From CAVPCZ01 sp963779225 (GTDB lineage Bacteria > Bacteroidota > Ignavibacteria > UBA10030 > UBA6906): a DNA stretch of 64,000 nucleotides. The stretch lies in contig CAVZWW010000001.1 of NCBI GenBank assembly GCA_963779225.1, positions 992,001 to 1,056,000 of the forward strand. The letters run 5' to 3'. The translations under genes were made by a program, and so were the position numbers. The notes under the pieces were generated by a model, which did no database searches, was not told the DNA's origin, and saw only the letters and a program-made list of their open reading frames with translations. Of the stretch, positions 1 through 9,986 are shown in pieces; within the stretch, counting starts at the first letter, position 1; each line of letters begins with the position of its first letter.

Positions 1-1502
1 CAATCAGCAAGTCGGTCAATGCGACTGCGGTGATGCTGGAGGTTCAGCGCGGGAGGCTCTCACTCGACGTGAGTGTCAATCAGTATCTCACATCATGGAA
101 ACTCCCTGACAACGCACTGGCCGCCTCGAAGAAGGTGACGCTGGCCAACCTCCTGAGTCACACGGGCGGGACGACGGTCAGCGGCTTCCCGGGGTATGCG
201 TCAACGGAAGCTCTGCCAACAGTCCAGCAGATCCTTAGCGGCACGCCTCCGGCCAACACGGCTCCGGTCGTCGTGGACAGTGAACCCGCAAAACGCTTCC
301 GGTACTCGGGCGGCGGGACGACCATCACACAGCTTGTGCTGATGGAGCTGGAAGGCAAACCGTATCGCCAGATCCTTCAGGAGCTCGTCCTGGACCCGGT
401 CGGCATGATCTCCAGCACTTTTGAACAACCCCTGCCCGCATCGCGGGTCTCCGAAGCAGCAGTGGCACATGGGCCGGACGGGGCACCTCTCTCCGGCATG
501 TACCACGTGTATCCCGAGCTGGCGGCTGCCGGCCTCTGGACGACGCCGACCGATCTGGCGAAATTCGCCATCGAGCATCAGCGCTCTTTGCAGGCGAAAT
601 CGAATCGGATATTGTCGCAGGAATCCGAAGAGAAAATGATGACGCCGTATATCGGGGAGGCCTATGGATTCGGGTTCGGAATCGAGAAGAAGGGAAACGC
701 CGAATATTTCCAGCACAGCGGCGGAAATTACGGGTTCAGCTGCCTGCTGATTGCTCACAAGCAAAAGGGATACGGGGCGGTTGTCATGCTGAATACAAAT
801 GCTTACACGCTGATCCCCGAGATCATACGGTCCATTGCAAGCGAATACAAATGGGAAGACTACCTGCAGGCACCAATCGAGGCGGTTCAGGTCGATCCTG
901 AGAATCTCCGGCGCGTAGCGGGTCGATATCGCATCGATCGTGACGAGCTGGTGCATATCAGCGAAGAGAATGGGAAATTGTTCGCCGCCGTGACGCTTGA
1001 TCCACCAACTGAGATCCTCCCGGTGTCGGATATGGAGTTCATCACGAGAGATGTGGGACGGCGTGCGGTTCTGCTGAAGGGGGCCGACCCGCAGCATGAT
1101 ACCCTCCGGATTTCCGGAGAGGCGGGGATCCTGATGGCTCCGCGCCTGGGCGAGGATCATTTCTTGCCCTTCGAGATGCTGATAGCAGGGAATCTTGAAG
1201 AGGCCATTGGCCAGTACAAATCGATCAGACAATCCAGCCCGTCCGATCCGTCGATCGCCCAATCACGGGTGAATCAGATCGGGTATCGGCTGCTACGGGC
1301 AGGCACTCTGGATGCAGCTATAGCCGTTTTTGAGATGAATGTGGAATTCTACCCGGACTCCTGGAATGTGTACGACAGTCTGGGCGAGGCGCTGGCGAAG
1401 AAGGGGGATAAGGTTTCAGCAATCAAGAATTATGAGGAAGCTCTCCGGCTGAATCCCGGGGCGGAAAGCGCAAGGAAGGCGCTTCTTGACCTGAAGGAGT
1501 AG
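1..1502 (+). CDS. Serine beta-lactamase-like hydrolase with C-terminal TPR, 5' truncated by window edge
   Basis: The open frame is already running at base 3, and its first residues (ISKSV) are the end of the SxxK motif of class C beta-lactamase/penicillin-binding-protein-like hydrolases, so the catalytic serine lies at or just outside the window edge. Further in are YSGGG (the Tyr motif position) and HSGGN (the KTG/HTG-equivalent triad). After the roughly 270-residue hydrolase part comes a less conserved beta-rich stretch and then a C-terminal TPR-like region (about the last 90 residues, with SWNVYDSLGEAL and AIKNYEEALRLNP). Such proteins are usually exported peptidases or esterases; the substrate cannot be read from sequence. 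Signal peptide and start are not visible. Confidence 0.85.
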   Translation, partial: ISKSVNATAVMLEVQRGRLSLDVSVNQYLTSWKLPDNALAASKKVTLANLLSHTGGTTVSGFPGYASTEALPTVQQILSGTPPANTAPVVVDSEPAKRFRYSGGGTTITQLVLMELEGKPYRQILQELVLDPVGMISSTFEQPLPASRVSEAAVAHGPDGAPLSGMYHVYPELAAAGLWTTPTDLAKFAIEHQRSLQAKSNRILSQESEEKMMTPYIGEAYGFGFGIEKKGNAEYFQHSGGNYGFSCLLIAHKQKGYGAVVMLNTNAYTLIPEIIRSIASEYKWEDYLQAPIEAVQVDPENLRRVAGRYRIDRDELVHISEENGKLFAAVTLDPPTEILPVSDMEFITRDVGRRAVLLKGADPQHDTLRISGEAGILMAPRLGEDHFLPFEMLIAGNLEEAIGQYKSIRQSSPSDPSIAQSRVNQIGYRLLRAGTLDAAIAVFEMNVEFYPDSWNVYDSLGEALAKKGDKVSAIKNYEEALRLNPGAESARKALLDLKE

Positions 1503-1719
1503 TCTGGATACACGGCCCGAGTCCATGACGAAAAGGATGGCCAACGGCACGACTCAGCAGAATCCTGTTCATGGGCATACTCCTGGTGATGGGCGACGGG
1601 AAAGAAGACCGAGACGCCCGCGCCGGAGGTTACAGAAATCGGCATCCATGAATCTGGCCATTGGCCATCTTTCCAACGGTTATCGACGCGATGTGAGGGG
1701 ACTGCGCGACATCAATAGA

Positions 1720-1795
1720 GCGAAAATGCCCGAATCGTATGGACTCAGGCATTTCTCGCGGGGTGGATGAGACTCGAACCCGAGACCTGCTGTGG
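1720..1795 (-). repeat. Degenerate tRNA-Asp 3' fragment plus terminator
   Basis: On the minus strand this reads as a decayed 3' part of the tRNA-Asp found intact at 48351-48425 (T arm and 3' acceptor strand recognisable), followed by a hairpin of the TGCCTGA/TCGGGCA type and a short U-run. It is the most diverged of five tRNA-Asp-related loci in the window. Likely an old integration scar or tRNA relic. Confidence 0.6.
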
Positions 1796-1831
1796 GACAA
1801 AGAGGCACAGGCTGCGGCACGTCTCATCCGC

Positions 1832-1939
1832 TTTGATCTTCTCGAGGTCCAACTCCATTACGTAAATGTCGCCTCTTCCCGTTCGATCGCTCGAAAAAGC
1901 AAGTCGTTTCCCATCAGGTGACCAGCAGCCCCATAGGCG
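1832..1939 (-). pseudogene. PD40/TolB-type propeller fragment
   Basis: About 36 minus-strand codons carry the classic PD40 blade core (WSPDGKRLAFSSDR, then GDIYVM). No start, signal peptide or neighbouring blades remain in frame, and the fragment runs straight into the tRNA-Asp relic at 1720-1795. It is a remnant of an exported propeller protein similar in type to the one at 24365-25393. Confidence 0.55.
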
Positions 1940-2251
1940 TCGGGTTGAAGATCCTTGCTCTTGGAGAAACAAAATGCTCGAAAAGCGCCTCCGAGGGGCC
2001 CCCATTCGCATACATGCGTCTTCAGGGTCTCAGATGCTACACGAAGTCCCTGACAGAGTGTGCCCCGGAATCCAGGAAGATGAGAGATTTTGCGGCGACA
2101 TGGAAGACTTTGGGCTTGTTACATCATATCAGATACACCTTGGTATCCAGGGCTTCCTGATTTCTTTGAGGGGGTCCGGATTCTGCCAGGCAGATGCGAT
2201 TTGCATTCCCGATGGGGCCGCCCAAGCTGTCACGTGCGCGATCGCTCGTGC

Positions 2252-4441
2252 CTAAAAGTAATAGAGGTAACGAACCTTCAGCACGCCAGCCCGGTCGGTG
2301 ACAGCAAGAGGCCCCGTGACGGTGGCCCCGAAAGTATCAGTCATGTCGGATCGCTGCTGGTATTCGTTGAGGGCGAAGTAGATCCAGCTCTTCGGAAGGA
2401 AATTGTACGAGAAGAGAAAACCGAGAATTGTACTCTGGACCTGCCGGGAGGATCGCGTATAGACCACGTCGAGATACACCCGGAAATTCAGATCATTGAC
2501 GGGCGTGACCGACAAGAAGGGTCTGGCGTTATAGGTAATGTCTTCGATCGCACCGGATGGATTACCTTCAATGAATCCGTTGAGCGTCGTTCCGATTTCG
2601 AGAAGACTGCTTGCATTCCACTCAACATCCGACCCCAACCAGGAATAGAAGGCAAGATAGTCGCGGGAAAAGTTGTACGTCTTCGAGTAGCCGCCGTTGA
2701 CATTCAGATGCCAGCTGGGAGAGGTGTTGAACCAGCTTGAAAATGTCGCTTCGAATGCTTCGAATTCCTGCTGCTGGTCCTTCGTAGGCCCGCTGCTGAC
2801 ATTGATTTCAAAACCCCAGTTGTTCCTGAACTGCATGTTATAGCCGAATAGCAGGCCGCGGTCAGTGAACGCATCGACCTTTTCGTAATTGAGGTAACCT
2901 CCTCCATATATCGAAATCGACTTGAGGCTGCCGTCGTTGTAATACCATCGCGGCCCGGTGAGGGCAACGAATTCACCTGTGCCTTTCCACGGGATAAACC
3001 CGACCTGGTTGACCTCGAAGTTTTCTCCGATGTATCTTCCCCGGATGCCCGTCAACCAATCCTGCCGGAACCAGGTGAGACCGGCCGATCCGGCGAAATC
3101 GCCGCTCGAGCCTGAAAGGTCGCTATAGTAGGACCGGGCAACCTGATAGGCAAGCTGCAAATCTGAAGTGCGGAAAGCGCCATCAATGTCGATGAGACCG
3201 TTATCACAGGTGGATGTGTGTTTCCCGACATACAGGATCCCAACCGAAGAGTTTTCGAGGATCTGCTTTGAGACACGCGCTGACGCGAAATAGGCCTTAA
3301 GCTCAGTGGTATCTCTGCCATCGAGCATATAGTCCGTTCCGCCTGTCATTGTCAGGAACCCTCCGTACTCCCAGTCGGCGATTCTGCCGGAGGCTTTGGT
3401 GCCAAAGATTATAGGGACCTCATCGCCTGATGGAAGTTTTTTGCCGATACGCCGCGAATAGAAGAGTTCAAGGGGGCTATAGAAACCGGTGTTCCTCTGC
3501 CGTCCCGAGGCTTTGAAGATTTCCTGTCCTTGAATGAAGAACAGCCTTCGCTCTTCAAAGTAGGTTTCATACCGGGAGATGTTGAAGGAATAGGGGTCTG
3601 CTTCGATCTGCGCGAAATCAGGATTGGCCGTAAGCTGGAACGTCAGTTGGGCCGAGGGGTTATAGAATACATCGATTCCGGCGCTGGGGGCAACTGTATA
3701 GACATCGGGACGCAGATAGGTTCCTTTCACTATGCCCACGGGGTATAATTCCAGGTTTAGACCTTCCGCCGAGGGCCGGAAGTCCTTGAAGACGAGTTGC
3801 CCGAATTTTGACACCCGCTGACCTTCCATCTCATCGTACTGGCACCAGTAGATATCCTCGCTTCCCTTCTGTTTCCAGCGATCAAAGTCCATCCCCCACG
3901 AAGTCAGTTTCTTGTCATACTGTATGGTCCGATAGGGGATCTCTATTTCCACGACAAACCCCCAGTCATAGATCTTGCTCGCGGCGAACCAGACTCCATC
4001 CCATGTGTAGTCACGATTTCGTGCGTCGTCGAGGAGGCGGCAATCGCTTCGGACTCCGGAAGCTGAGACCGCGAACTTGTACGCGGTACGTTTATCGCCG
4101 AAGGTGTCCAGCATGACGGACACGACGTCGCCGCTGAACTGGTCGAGTTTGCCTGCAAAAGCCTGTATTTCCTCCCGATCATCCTCACAGACGATGAGAG
4201 AATACAGTGCGTCGTCTGTGGTCAATACTTTTGCGACGGTCCGGCGGGAGGGTTCCTTTCCATGGAACGGCTGAAGCTGAACGAAATCGGAGACCGAGTC
4301 AGCGAGTGACCATTGCTCTTCAATTGAACCGTCGACCACTATTGCGTTTGGAAACCTGCGGAGTGTGATGGTTTTCACTTGTGCATCTGAGATTGAAGTG
4401 GCGACGGTAACAACAAGAAGGCATCGAAAAAGGAGGCGCAT
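2252..4441 (-). CDS. Exported CBM9-like / DUF5916-type outer-membrane protein
   Basis: 729 residues. The start at 4441 opens with a signal peptide (MRLLFRCLLVVTVATSISDA) and is preferred over an upstream in-frame ATG at 4669, which would add 76 non-signal-like residues. Residues ~25-220 resemble the carbohydrate-binding family 9-like domain that opens DUF5916 proteins (VDGSIEEQW, then WDGVWFAASKIYDWGFVVEIEIPY). The rest has the aromatic-rich, alternating pattern of an outer-membrane beta barrel and ends in an aromatic residue (RYLYYF). DUF5916 proteins are common in Bacteroidota and relatives; their role is not established. It is convergent with the gene upstream and divergent from the Fe-S protein at 4853. 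Confidence 0.8.
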   Translation of the reverse strand: MRLLFRCLLVVTVATSISDAQVKTITLRRFPNAIVVDGSIEEQWSLADSVSDFVQLQPFHGKEPSRRTVAKVLTTDDALYSLIVCEDDREEIQAFAGKLDQFSGDVVSVMLDTFGDKRTAYKFAVSASGVRSDCRLLDDARNRDYTWDGVWFAASKIYDWGFVVEIEIPYRTIQYDKKLTSWGMDFDRWKQKGSEDIYWCQYDEMEGQRVSKFGQLVFKDFRPSAEGLNLELYPVGIVKGTYLRPDVYTVAPSAGIDVFYNPSAQLTFQLTANPDFAQIEADPYSFNISRYETYFEERRLFFIQGQEIFKASGRQRNTGFYSPLELFYSRRIGKKLPSGDEVPIIFGTKASGRIADWEYGGFLTMTGGTDYMLDGRDTTELKAYFASARVSKQILENSSVGILYVGKHTSTCDNGLIDIDGAFRTSDLQLAYQVARSYYSDLSGSSGDFAGSAGLTWFRQDWLTGIRGRYIGENFEVNQVGFIPWKGTGEFVALTGPRWYYNDGSLKSISIYGGGYLNYEKVDAFTDRGLLFGYNMQFRNNWGFEINVSSGPTKDQQQEFEAFEATFSSWFNTSPSWHLNVNGGYSKTYNFSRDYLAFYSWLGSDVEWNASSLLEIGTTLNGFIEGNPSGAIEDITYNARPFLSVTPVNDLNFRVYLDVVYTRSSRQVQSTILGFLFSYNFLPKSWIYFALNEYQQRSDMTDTFGATVTGPLAVTDRAGVLKVRYLYYF

Positions 4442-4852
4442 GTTTATGGGGTAACAGAATTCAGAAGAGGGAGTTTCATGAAGTACGGCAGTATGCCCCA
4501 CTGGTGGGACGGCCTGTTTCTTTGTTATACCCGATTCTTGGGACAAAGTTGCGGATCGCGCAGCGAGGATACGAGAATTACCGTGCTCACAAGCACACCG
4601 CCAGGCCAGAACAGCCCATCGGCGGGCCCTTCTTGTTGATTTGACAATGGTCCGGCCGTTCCTTAGCATTACATAATAGAGTCACATCCTGGACGGGAAA
4701 TGTGCGGGAGAAATGCCAACGAGAACCTCTCTTGTCCGGAAGAGGGGGAGGGGTCGATCTGAACTGTACCTCTTTCATGTACCATTTCTCATAAAACTCT
4801 GTGAGCTCGTTGAGGGCAATGCACCAGATAAATGCCAATGAGGGACGAACGA
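4442..4852. other. Divergent intergenic region
   Basis: 411 bases between the divergently transcribed barrel protein and the Fe-S protein. It should hold both promoters, but no clear promoter or structured element could be picked out by eye. Confidence 0.4.
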
Positions 4853-5965
4853 ATGTGTGAACCTGTCTACGGTCTACTGGCGCGGCGGTTGGATGCTCTT
4901 CCGAATCGTTTCCCTGCCACCAAGAGCGGGGTAGAACTACGGTTGTTGAGAAAGCTGTTCACTCTGGAAGAGGCAGTGCTTGCCTGCGAGATGGGCCTTG
5001 CGCCTGAGCCGGTAGCCGGCATTGCGAGTCGGGCGGGTGTAGATCCCCGAGAGGCCCGTAACGATCTTAAGAAGATGGCAGCGAAGGGGTTGATCGATCT
5101 GAGGAGAGGAGAAGGAGAATTTGCCTTCGCATTGAAACCATTCGTTGTTGGTTTCTACGAAACCCAGTTGCCGCGAATGGATGAGGAATTGGCGGCACTC
5201 TTTGATCAGTATTTCACCGAAACACAGGGTGGCATCTTGCGGGATGTTCCTGCTCTTCACCGTGTGATCCCGGTTGGACAAGCTGTTCCATTTCAAATAG
5301 AAATCCATCCGTACGAACGGGCGAGCGCATTGCTCGAAGGTGCCTTGTCCTGGGGAGTGCGCGACTGCATTTGCCGCGTACAGCAGCGACTCCTGGGCAA
5401 AGGCTGTGACCGTCCTGTTGAGACCTGCCTGGTTTTTGCACCAATGGAAAATGCCTTTGCCCGGAGCAAAGTCGACCGTGTCATCACCAAAGAAGAAGCA
5501 CTCCAAATCCTGCTTGCGACGGAAGAAGCCGGACTTGTGCATACGGCCGGCAACTACCGTGACGGCATCGATTATATCTGCAATTGCTGCACTTGCTGTT
5601 GCGGGATTCTACGCGGCATATCCGAGTTTGGGATAATGACCGCCGCCGCCCGCTCCGACTTCCACATGGTGGTGGAGACGGACAGGTGTTCGGGCTGCGG
5701 CAACTGTCTCGAACGGTGCCAGTTCAACGCGCTTTCAACACCCGATGGAATTGTCGTTGTCGACTACAACAAGTGCATGGGTTGCGGTCTGTGCGTTGCG
5801 GCCTGCTCTACCGATGCGCTCCACCTGGAGCGCCGTCCTTCAGGCGAAATGTCCCGACTGCCAGCCAACATCAACGAATGGAGGTCGCAGCGCATTGCCT
5901 TGCAGGATACGCCGGCACCGGTGCCGCCTGGTGTCGTGTCCGAAGACAAAAAGGAGAGGCAATAA
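4853..5965 (+). CDS. Winged-helix / 4Fe-4S ferredoxin-type protein
   Basis: 370 residues from the ATG at 4853, which has GAGGG eight bases upstream; ATGs at 4832 and 4838 are alternatives. Residues ~20-90 look helix-turn-helix-like (FTLEEAVLACEMG, then SRAGVDPREARNDLKKMAAKGL). The middle holds a cysteine set CICR...GCDRPVETC and a dense CNCCTCCC motif. The C-terminal third has two ferredoxin 4Fe-4S motifs, CSGCGNCLERC and CMGCGLCVAAC. The CNCC-x-CC plus diferredoxin layout is known in cytoplasmic Fe-S proteins of anaerobes, probably electron carriers or redox-responsive factors. No partner enzyme is adjacent, so the redox partner is unknown. Confidence 0.8.
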   Translation: MCEPVYGLLARRLDALPNRFPATKSGVELRLLRKLFTLEEAVLACEMGLAPEPVAGIASRAGVDPREARNDLKKMAAKGLIDLRRGEGEFAFALKPFVVGFYETQLPRMDEELAALFDQYFTETQGGILRDVPALHRVIPVGQAVPFQIEIHPYERASALLEGALSWGVRDCICRVQQRLLGKGCDRPVETCLVFAPMENAFARSKVDRVITKEEALQILLATEEAGLVHTAGNYRDGIDYICNCCTCCCGILRGISEFGIMTAAARSDFHMVVETDRCSGCGNCLERCQFNALSTPDGIVVVDYNKCMGCGLCVAACSTDALHLERRPSGEMSRLPANINEWRSQRIALQDTPAPVPPGVVSEDKKERQ

Positions 5966-6141
5966 TCTATCCGAAGACTTCAAGTCGAGAAGCCACTGAC
6001 GATTCGTTGTCCGAACAGTAAGCCGGTGGGCGAGCCGGACTTCAACGGGGCCACCAAACCCGACTGAACGTCCGACAGGGGGAGCGGTTACGCAAACCGG
6101 AGATAGAATGTGAATGCACCAATCCTCAAAGGGATGACTTC

Positions 6142-7737
6142 ATGATACGTCGGACAATGCTTTGGCTGCTCTTGTCGGCCCCGAGTCTGACTGCAATGGC
6201 CCAACATAGTGTGACGTTTCAAGAGAATAAACTCCATTTTGATGGAGTCGAGATGTTTATCAGAGGCTGGTACAATGTTTTGACTGAAGCTGACATGGGG
6301 GCGATAAGGGCATACGGTGCAAACACAGTAATTTCCTATCCACTTTCTCTCGAGGATACTTATGGTGGGGGGCGTCATACTCCGACAGGGTATCGGGATG
6401 GACTGATATCCTACCTGGATGCTGCGGAACGAAATGGGTTGAAGGTTATTGTCAAGATGAAAACGCACCACTATGACGGAACGAACACTCTCCAGGTGTT
6501 GAGAGAGGACTCGCTCATTGCTTACCTCGATACCGTCCTTTCCAGCTCTACGATTCGCTCACATCCTGCTGTCCTTGGATGGGAGTCATGGGAAGAGCCG
6601 CGAATAGCCGAGAGTGCAATCGAAACACGGGCGCTTCTTGAAAGCAGATATGACCGGATTAGGAGTTATGATACGACCCATCCGGTATTCGTGTGCTTTA
6701 GCGTGCCCCGGGTGTTTAACGCGACCTATCCGATACGTAATGATCCTCTGTCAGCCTTCTATGACGTACTTATGCTTGACTTCTATCCTTGCCACGTCGG
6801 TGATGTCTTCCCCGACTACGATGACATAGGCGAAACAGGGTGGGTCAATAAGGAGCTGAACAGTCGTTTTGTTGCCGAGAAAGGATCAGCAGCAGGTACT
6901 CTGGGTACGACAATCTTCGTTGCGCAAGGGTCGGAGGATGCCTCGGTAAGCCCACATCTTCGCACGCCAGAGATTGGAGAGGTGAAGTATCAGTTGTTCG
7001 ACGCAATAATTCGTGGGCAAGCGCCTGCCAAAGGTGGCAACACTGGTGGAGTTATGCATTTCTGGTGGGGGGCCAATGATCGTGAGGGCCGGGCAAACGT
7101 TCAAGCTGTCATGGGATACTTTGCCCAACAGGAACTTGACAAGATTGTTTACAGCCCCAATCTGAATAGTCGTTGCGAAGGACTCTGGCCGTTTGAGTAT
7201 ATGCTTCGATACTACAACGGCGCATACTGGCTACTCAACATAGTCGAAGATACTGTTGACAGCGCATCGTGCATCTTCCAACTGGAGTTTGGGTCAGGTA
7301 TTGTGGACTGTCGGGAGATTCGTGTCGGCGAGTCCGACGTTGACCTGTGGAGTTCGATCAGTGAAATCGGACCGGGCCGATACTCTCTCCCGCAAACTCG
7401 ACGGGAAAGGGAAGCCTCTCTGATCAGATTCAGCCAGGTCGAGATCGATGGCCCAACCGTCGTGAGTCATCCACGCAGAACAAATGACCCTCCAAGTGAA
7501 TTCACGTGGAGTGCAGACGTCGAACCAGGAATGCCTCCCATCTCATTTACCTGGAAAAGGAACGGCGTACCGGTAGGAACCGGGAGTATCTATTCAGAGA
7601 GGTTTTCGTTTGCGTTAGGTTCTCCAGCTTCGTTTGTGTTGAGTCTGGAGGTACAGGATAGTGCAGGCTTCCGGGCAACGAGGACCATCAAAGTTGACGA
7701 GATCTTCTCCGACACAAGTATTACGTCAAATCCCTGA
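6142..7737 (+). CDS. Exported glycoside-hydrolase-like (clan A, TIM barrel) protein with Ig-like C-terminus
   Basis: 531 residues with a signal peptide (MIRRTMLWLLLSAPSLTAMA). Residues ~25-370 read like a TIM-barrel glycosidase: FIRGWYNV, GLKVIVKMKTH on a beta strand, and VLGWESWEEP near residue 147, at the position where GH5-type clan A enzymes carry the acid/base Glu (NEP-like motif). A candidate nucleophile Glu lies later, around FVAQGSED. The last ~90 residues look Ig-like (FTWKRNGVPV). No T9SS tail is present. GGGATG-type ribosome-binding sequence precedes the start. Substrate cannot be assigned. Confidence 0.65.
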   Translation: MIRRTMLWLLLSAPSLTAMAQHSVTFQENKLHFDGVEMFIRGWYNVLTEADMGAIRAYGANTVISYPLSLEDTYGGGRHTPTGYRDGLISYLDAAERNGLKVIVKMKTHHYDGTNTLQVLREDSLIAYLDTVLSSSTIRSHPAVLGWESWEEPRIAESAIETRALLESRYDRIRSYDTTHPVFVCFSVPRVFNATYPIRNDPLSAFYDVLMLDFYPCHVGDVFPDYDDIGETGWVNKELNSRFVAEKGSAAGTLGTTIFVAQGSEDASVSPHLRTPEIGEVKYQLFDAIIRGQAPAKGGNTGGVMHFWWGANDREGRANVQAVMGYFAQQELDKIVYSPNLNSRCEGLWPFEYMLRYYNGAYWLLNIVEDTVDSASCIFQLEFGSGIVDCREIRVGESDVDLWSSISEIGPGRYSLPQTRREREASLIRFSQVEIDGPTVVSHPRRTNDPPSEFTWSADVEPGMPPISFTWKRNGVPVGTGSIYSERFSFALGSPASFVLSLEVQDSAGFRATRTIKVDEIFSDTSITSNP

Positions 7738-8048
7738 GTCTTGCGCAGATCTCATGTCCAGCCCTCCGTGTGTGCGCCACTGTTGAGTTAGGGTGTTTCG
7801 TACGTGTACTTGCCCGCACCGTGGGTCACATTCCACTGTCAGTATTGTTGGGTTGATTGGATGCACCACGGGACCTTGCTCCGGTGCCTCAGGCGCTTTA
7901 TATCTGAAGTCTTGTTCAAGGTTTCATGTTCAAGGTTTCACTGTTTGAACTGGTTTTGGAAGTTGTTATCATAGTACAACCTGACAGACCGTTTGTTCTG
8001 ACCCCAAACGCTTTCGGGGGCAGCAATAGCGGCGCGAGGAGAATCTCA

Positions 8049-8099
8049 ATGAGAACAAGAATAGTCCTATTGACATTTCTCTTGACCACCTATGTGTGA
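8049..8099 (+). pseudogene. Signal-peptide stub of a lost exported protein
   Basis: A good ribosome-binding site (GAGGAGA) precedes an ATG that encodes only MRTRIVLLTFLLTTYV and then a stop. It looks like the 5' end of an exported-protein gene whose body is gone. A functional 16-residue hydrophobic peptide cannot be excluded. Confidence 0.4.
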
Positions 8100-8298
8100 A
8101 GTTGATTCATTATCTCAAGGAATAATGCCTTTCGTCTTTCAAATTGAGAATACGGGTGCTGACTACCCGAAACCGACCTTCCCTTCATTCAGCAAACTCC
8201 CAGCCATCCAGGCACTACCCGACCCTTTTGAATGGTCCGATGGCAGAGGCCGCATTTCGAACTTCTCCGATTGGCGGTATGACCAGAGCGATAGACAT

Positions 8299-8440
8299 TG
8301 ACTTTCTCGAATCTGGATGCCATATTGGGCATATGCTTACATAGGTTGAATGCGGGGTCTCCCGCGCGAAACCTGGAAGCGCACGAGCATGTTGTCTCCA
8401 TCTGCACTCCCTCCTCTCCCGCGGGTTCAACCTTCCGTAC
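8299..8440. repeat. Dispersed intergenic repeat, copy 1
   Basis: Imperfectly repeated at 18127-18275 and, shorter, at 28486-28570. The shared core includes TCCCGCG, AGAGCGCAC or a variant, and CTCTCCCGCGGGTT. The CCCGCG/CGCGGG segments could pair. All three copies are between genes. Confidence 0.6.
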
Positions 8441-8728
8441 ATGATACATGGGTCAGACCGGAAGCTGCGCCTCTGAAACCTCCCGTTCCTTTCCGCCAGA
8501 GTCCATCTTGAAAAACCCCAAGTTCTGGTACATATGCACATCCGACAGATAATTCGCTGCCTGCTTGTGAGAAGTCGGGGAAACGGTAAGGTGCTCTCGG
8601 TTCGTCAGCGGCCGCTGAAACAACCAAGACAACAAGGAACCTGGTCCCTGTTTGGACCCCGTTGCAAGAGAGTATTCGTCGGTCTGCGGGAAGGACCGGG
8701 AATTTCAGAAATGGTAAGGAGGCATGTC

Positions 8729-9019
8729 ATGTCGATCAAAGCGAATCTGTTTGGTATTTTCCGGCAATGCAGCCTTGCGATACTCGGGCTGGTGAGCGCC
8801 TTTTCCGTCAGTCTGGCACAAGGTGGGCCTTGGAAGGGTTTACTTGACCTTGCTCCTGCCGTTCCGTTCCAGTATCCCATAGAAATGCATCGGGGCGGCA
8901 GATGTGTCGGGGGGAAAATCGTGCAGGAGAACACCTCTTGTCCGGAAATACAGAGAGGTCCTTTCGTTAGTATCGGGGGTCAGCGTGATCAAGAAGATGA
9001 TTCAGACATTTCTGAGTGA
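8729..9019 (+). pseudogene. Probable truncated exported protein (signal peptide plus short tail)
   Basis: 96 codons starting with a convincing signal peptide (IFRQCSLAILGLVSAFSVSL, cleavage near SLAQ) behind a GGAGG-like site at 8717. The ~60 residues after it have no recognisable fold, and the frame overlaps the start of the methyltransferase by about 20 bases. More likely a stub than an intact gene, though a short secreted protein is possible. Confidence 0.4.
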
Positions 9020-9890
9020 AGATGCCCTTGACCGGGTGCGGCAGCTGAAGCAGGTGCCACAAATCCTCGCGAAAAACCGGACACGGCAGTTACTTGCCAC
9101 AGCGGGCGACTACCCTTCATTCCTTGCTGCCGATCAATTGGGACCACTTCAGAACTCCTATCCCTTCCTTCCCGAATACGGTTATGACCCGCACTCCCTG
9201 GAAATCCGTGGGAGGAGGAGAAGCGCGCAACTGTTGTCCCTTCCCGGTTTCCGACATGCCCGCAACATTCTCGAAATTGGCTGCTGGGACGGGATGGCGA
9301 GTTGTAGTCTGGCGAGAAGTGGGAAACAGGTCACGGCCATAGATCTTCAGGATTCCGGTCTCGACGAACGAGCCATCGCCGCCGGGGTTGGTTTCCGAAA
9401 GATGGATGCCACGGCGATGGAGTTCGACGATGGATGCTTTGATGCGGTATTCTCGTACGATACCGTCGAGCACGTAACCCGGCCGGAGCACATGTTGAAG
9501 GAATGTATCCGCGTTGTCAGGAAGGGCGGCGTGATCTACCTGAATTTCGGCCCGCTCTATATGTCCCCCTTTGGCGAGCACGCATACCGATCGATAACCG
9601 TCCCGTATTGTCAGCACCTGTTTTCGTTATCGGTGCTCAATGCGTATGCTGGCGACCACGGGTTGCCATCGATTGATCCTACTCACGTGAATCGATGGCG
9701 CGTGAATCAGTTTCGTGAGATGTGGAGCGGTCATGAACATGTGCTCGAGGTGCTCCGGTATCGTGAGACTATCGATCTCTCACACCTTGATATGATATGC
9801 CGATTTCCCTCTTGCTTCAGGAGCAAATCGTTTTCTCTGGATGACTTCATTGTCGCCGGTGTGCGTGCGCTGTTGCGGCGAATCGAATAA
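8997..9890 (+). CDS. SAM-dependent methyltransferase (class I)
   Basis: 297 residues from ATG 8997; a GTG at 8985 with GGGGGT just upstream is an equally plausible start. The Rossmann motif I is clear (NILEIGCWDGMASCSLA), followed by the acidic strand VTAIDLQD, a KMDATAMEF segment and FDAVFSYDTVEHV (the usual motif IV region of methyltransferase domain 11 proteins). The N-terminal ~90 residues are helical and unassigned. Cytoplasmic. The substrate is unknown; the neighbours are unrelated. Confidence 0.8.
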   Translation: MIQTFLSEDALDRVRQLKQVPQILAKNRTRQLLATAGDYPSFLAADQLGPLQNSYPFLPEYGYDPHSLEIRGRRRSAQLLSLPGFRHARNILEIGCWDGMASCSLARSGKQVTAIDLQDSGLDERAIAAGVGFRKMDATAMEFDDGCFDAVFSYDTVEHVTRPEHMLKECIRVVRKGGVIYLNFGPLYMSPFGEHAYRSITVPYCQHLFSLSVLNAYAGDHGLPSIDPTHVNRWRVNQFREMWSGHEHVLEVLRYRETIDLSHLDMICRFPSCFRSKSFSLDDFIVAGVRALLRRIE

Positions 9891-9986
9891 TCCACCGAAT
9901 GGGTGAAAGCACTCCCTTAGGGTGCAATGCAGCGCTCCCTGCGGCGTCAACACGCTGATAATCTCACCATAACTGAAGAGTTATCC

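Larger units (their letters stand above)
1503..2251. other. Intergenic region with tRNA-like and PD40 remnants
   Basis: No intact gene is supported here. The stretch holds a degenerate 3' tRNA-Asp copy with its terminator and, next to it on the minus strand, a short PD40 (TolB-like) propeller fragment, both listed separately. Short frames that read ETRTRDLL-type peptides across the tRNA-like part are translation artefacts. Confidence 0.6.
7738..8728. other. Long intergenic region with decayed features
   Basis: Nearly 1 kb without an intact gene. It contains a signal-peptide stub (8049-8099), one copy of a dispersed intergenic repeat (8299-8440), a short direct repeat of TTCAAGGTTTCA near 7915-7940, and a small CCCC/GGGG hairpin near 8002-8020. 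Confidence 0.5.

Noticed and set aside
201..1262. Long minus-strand frame of 353 codons opposite the first hydrolase
   Set aside because: It overlaps a clear serine hydrolase on the plus strand and has no recognisable domain; a shadow frame.
1739..1921. Small frames reading ETRTRDLL-type peptides (also near 25768-26028)
   Set aside because: This peptide comes from translating tRNA sequence; both loci are tRNA-Asp fragments.
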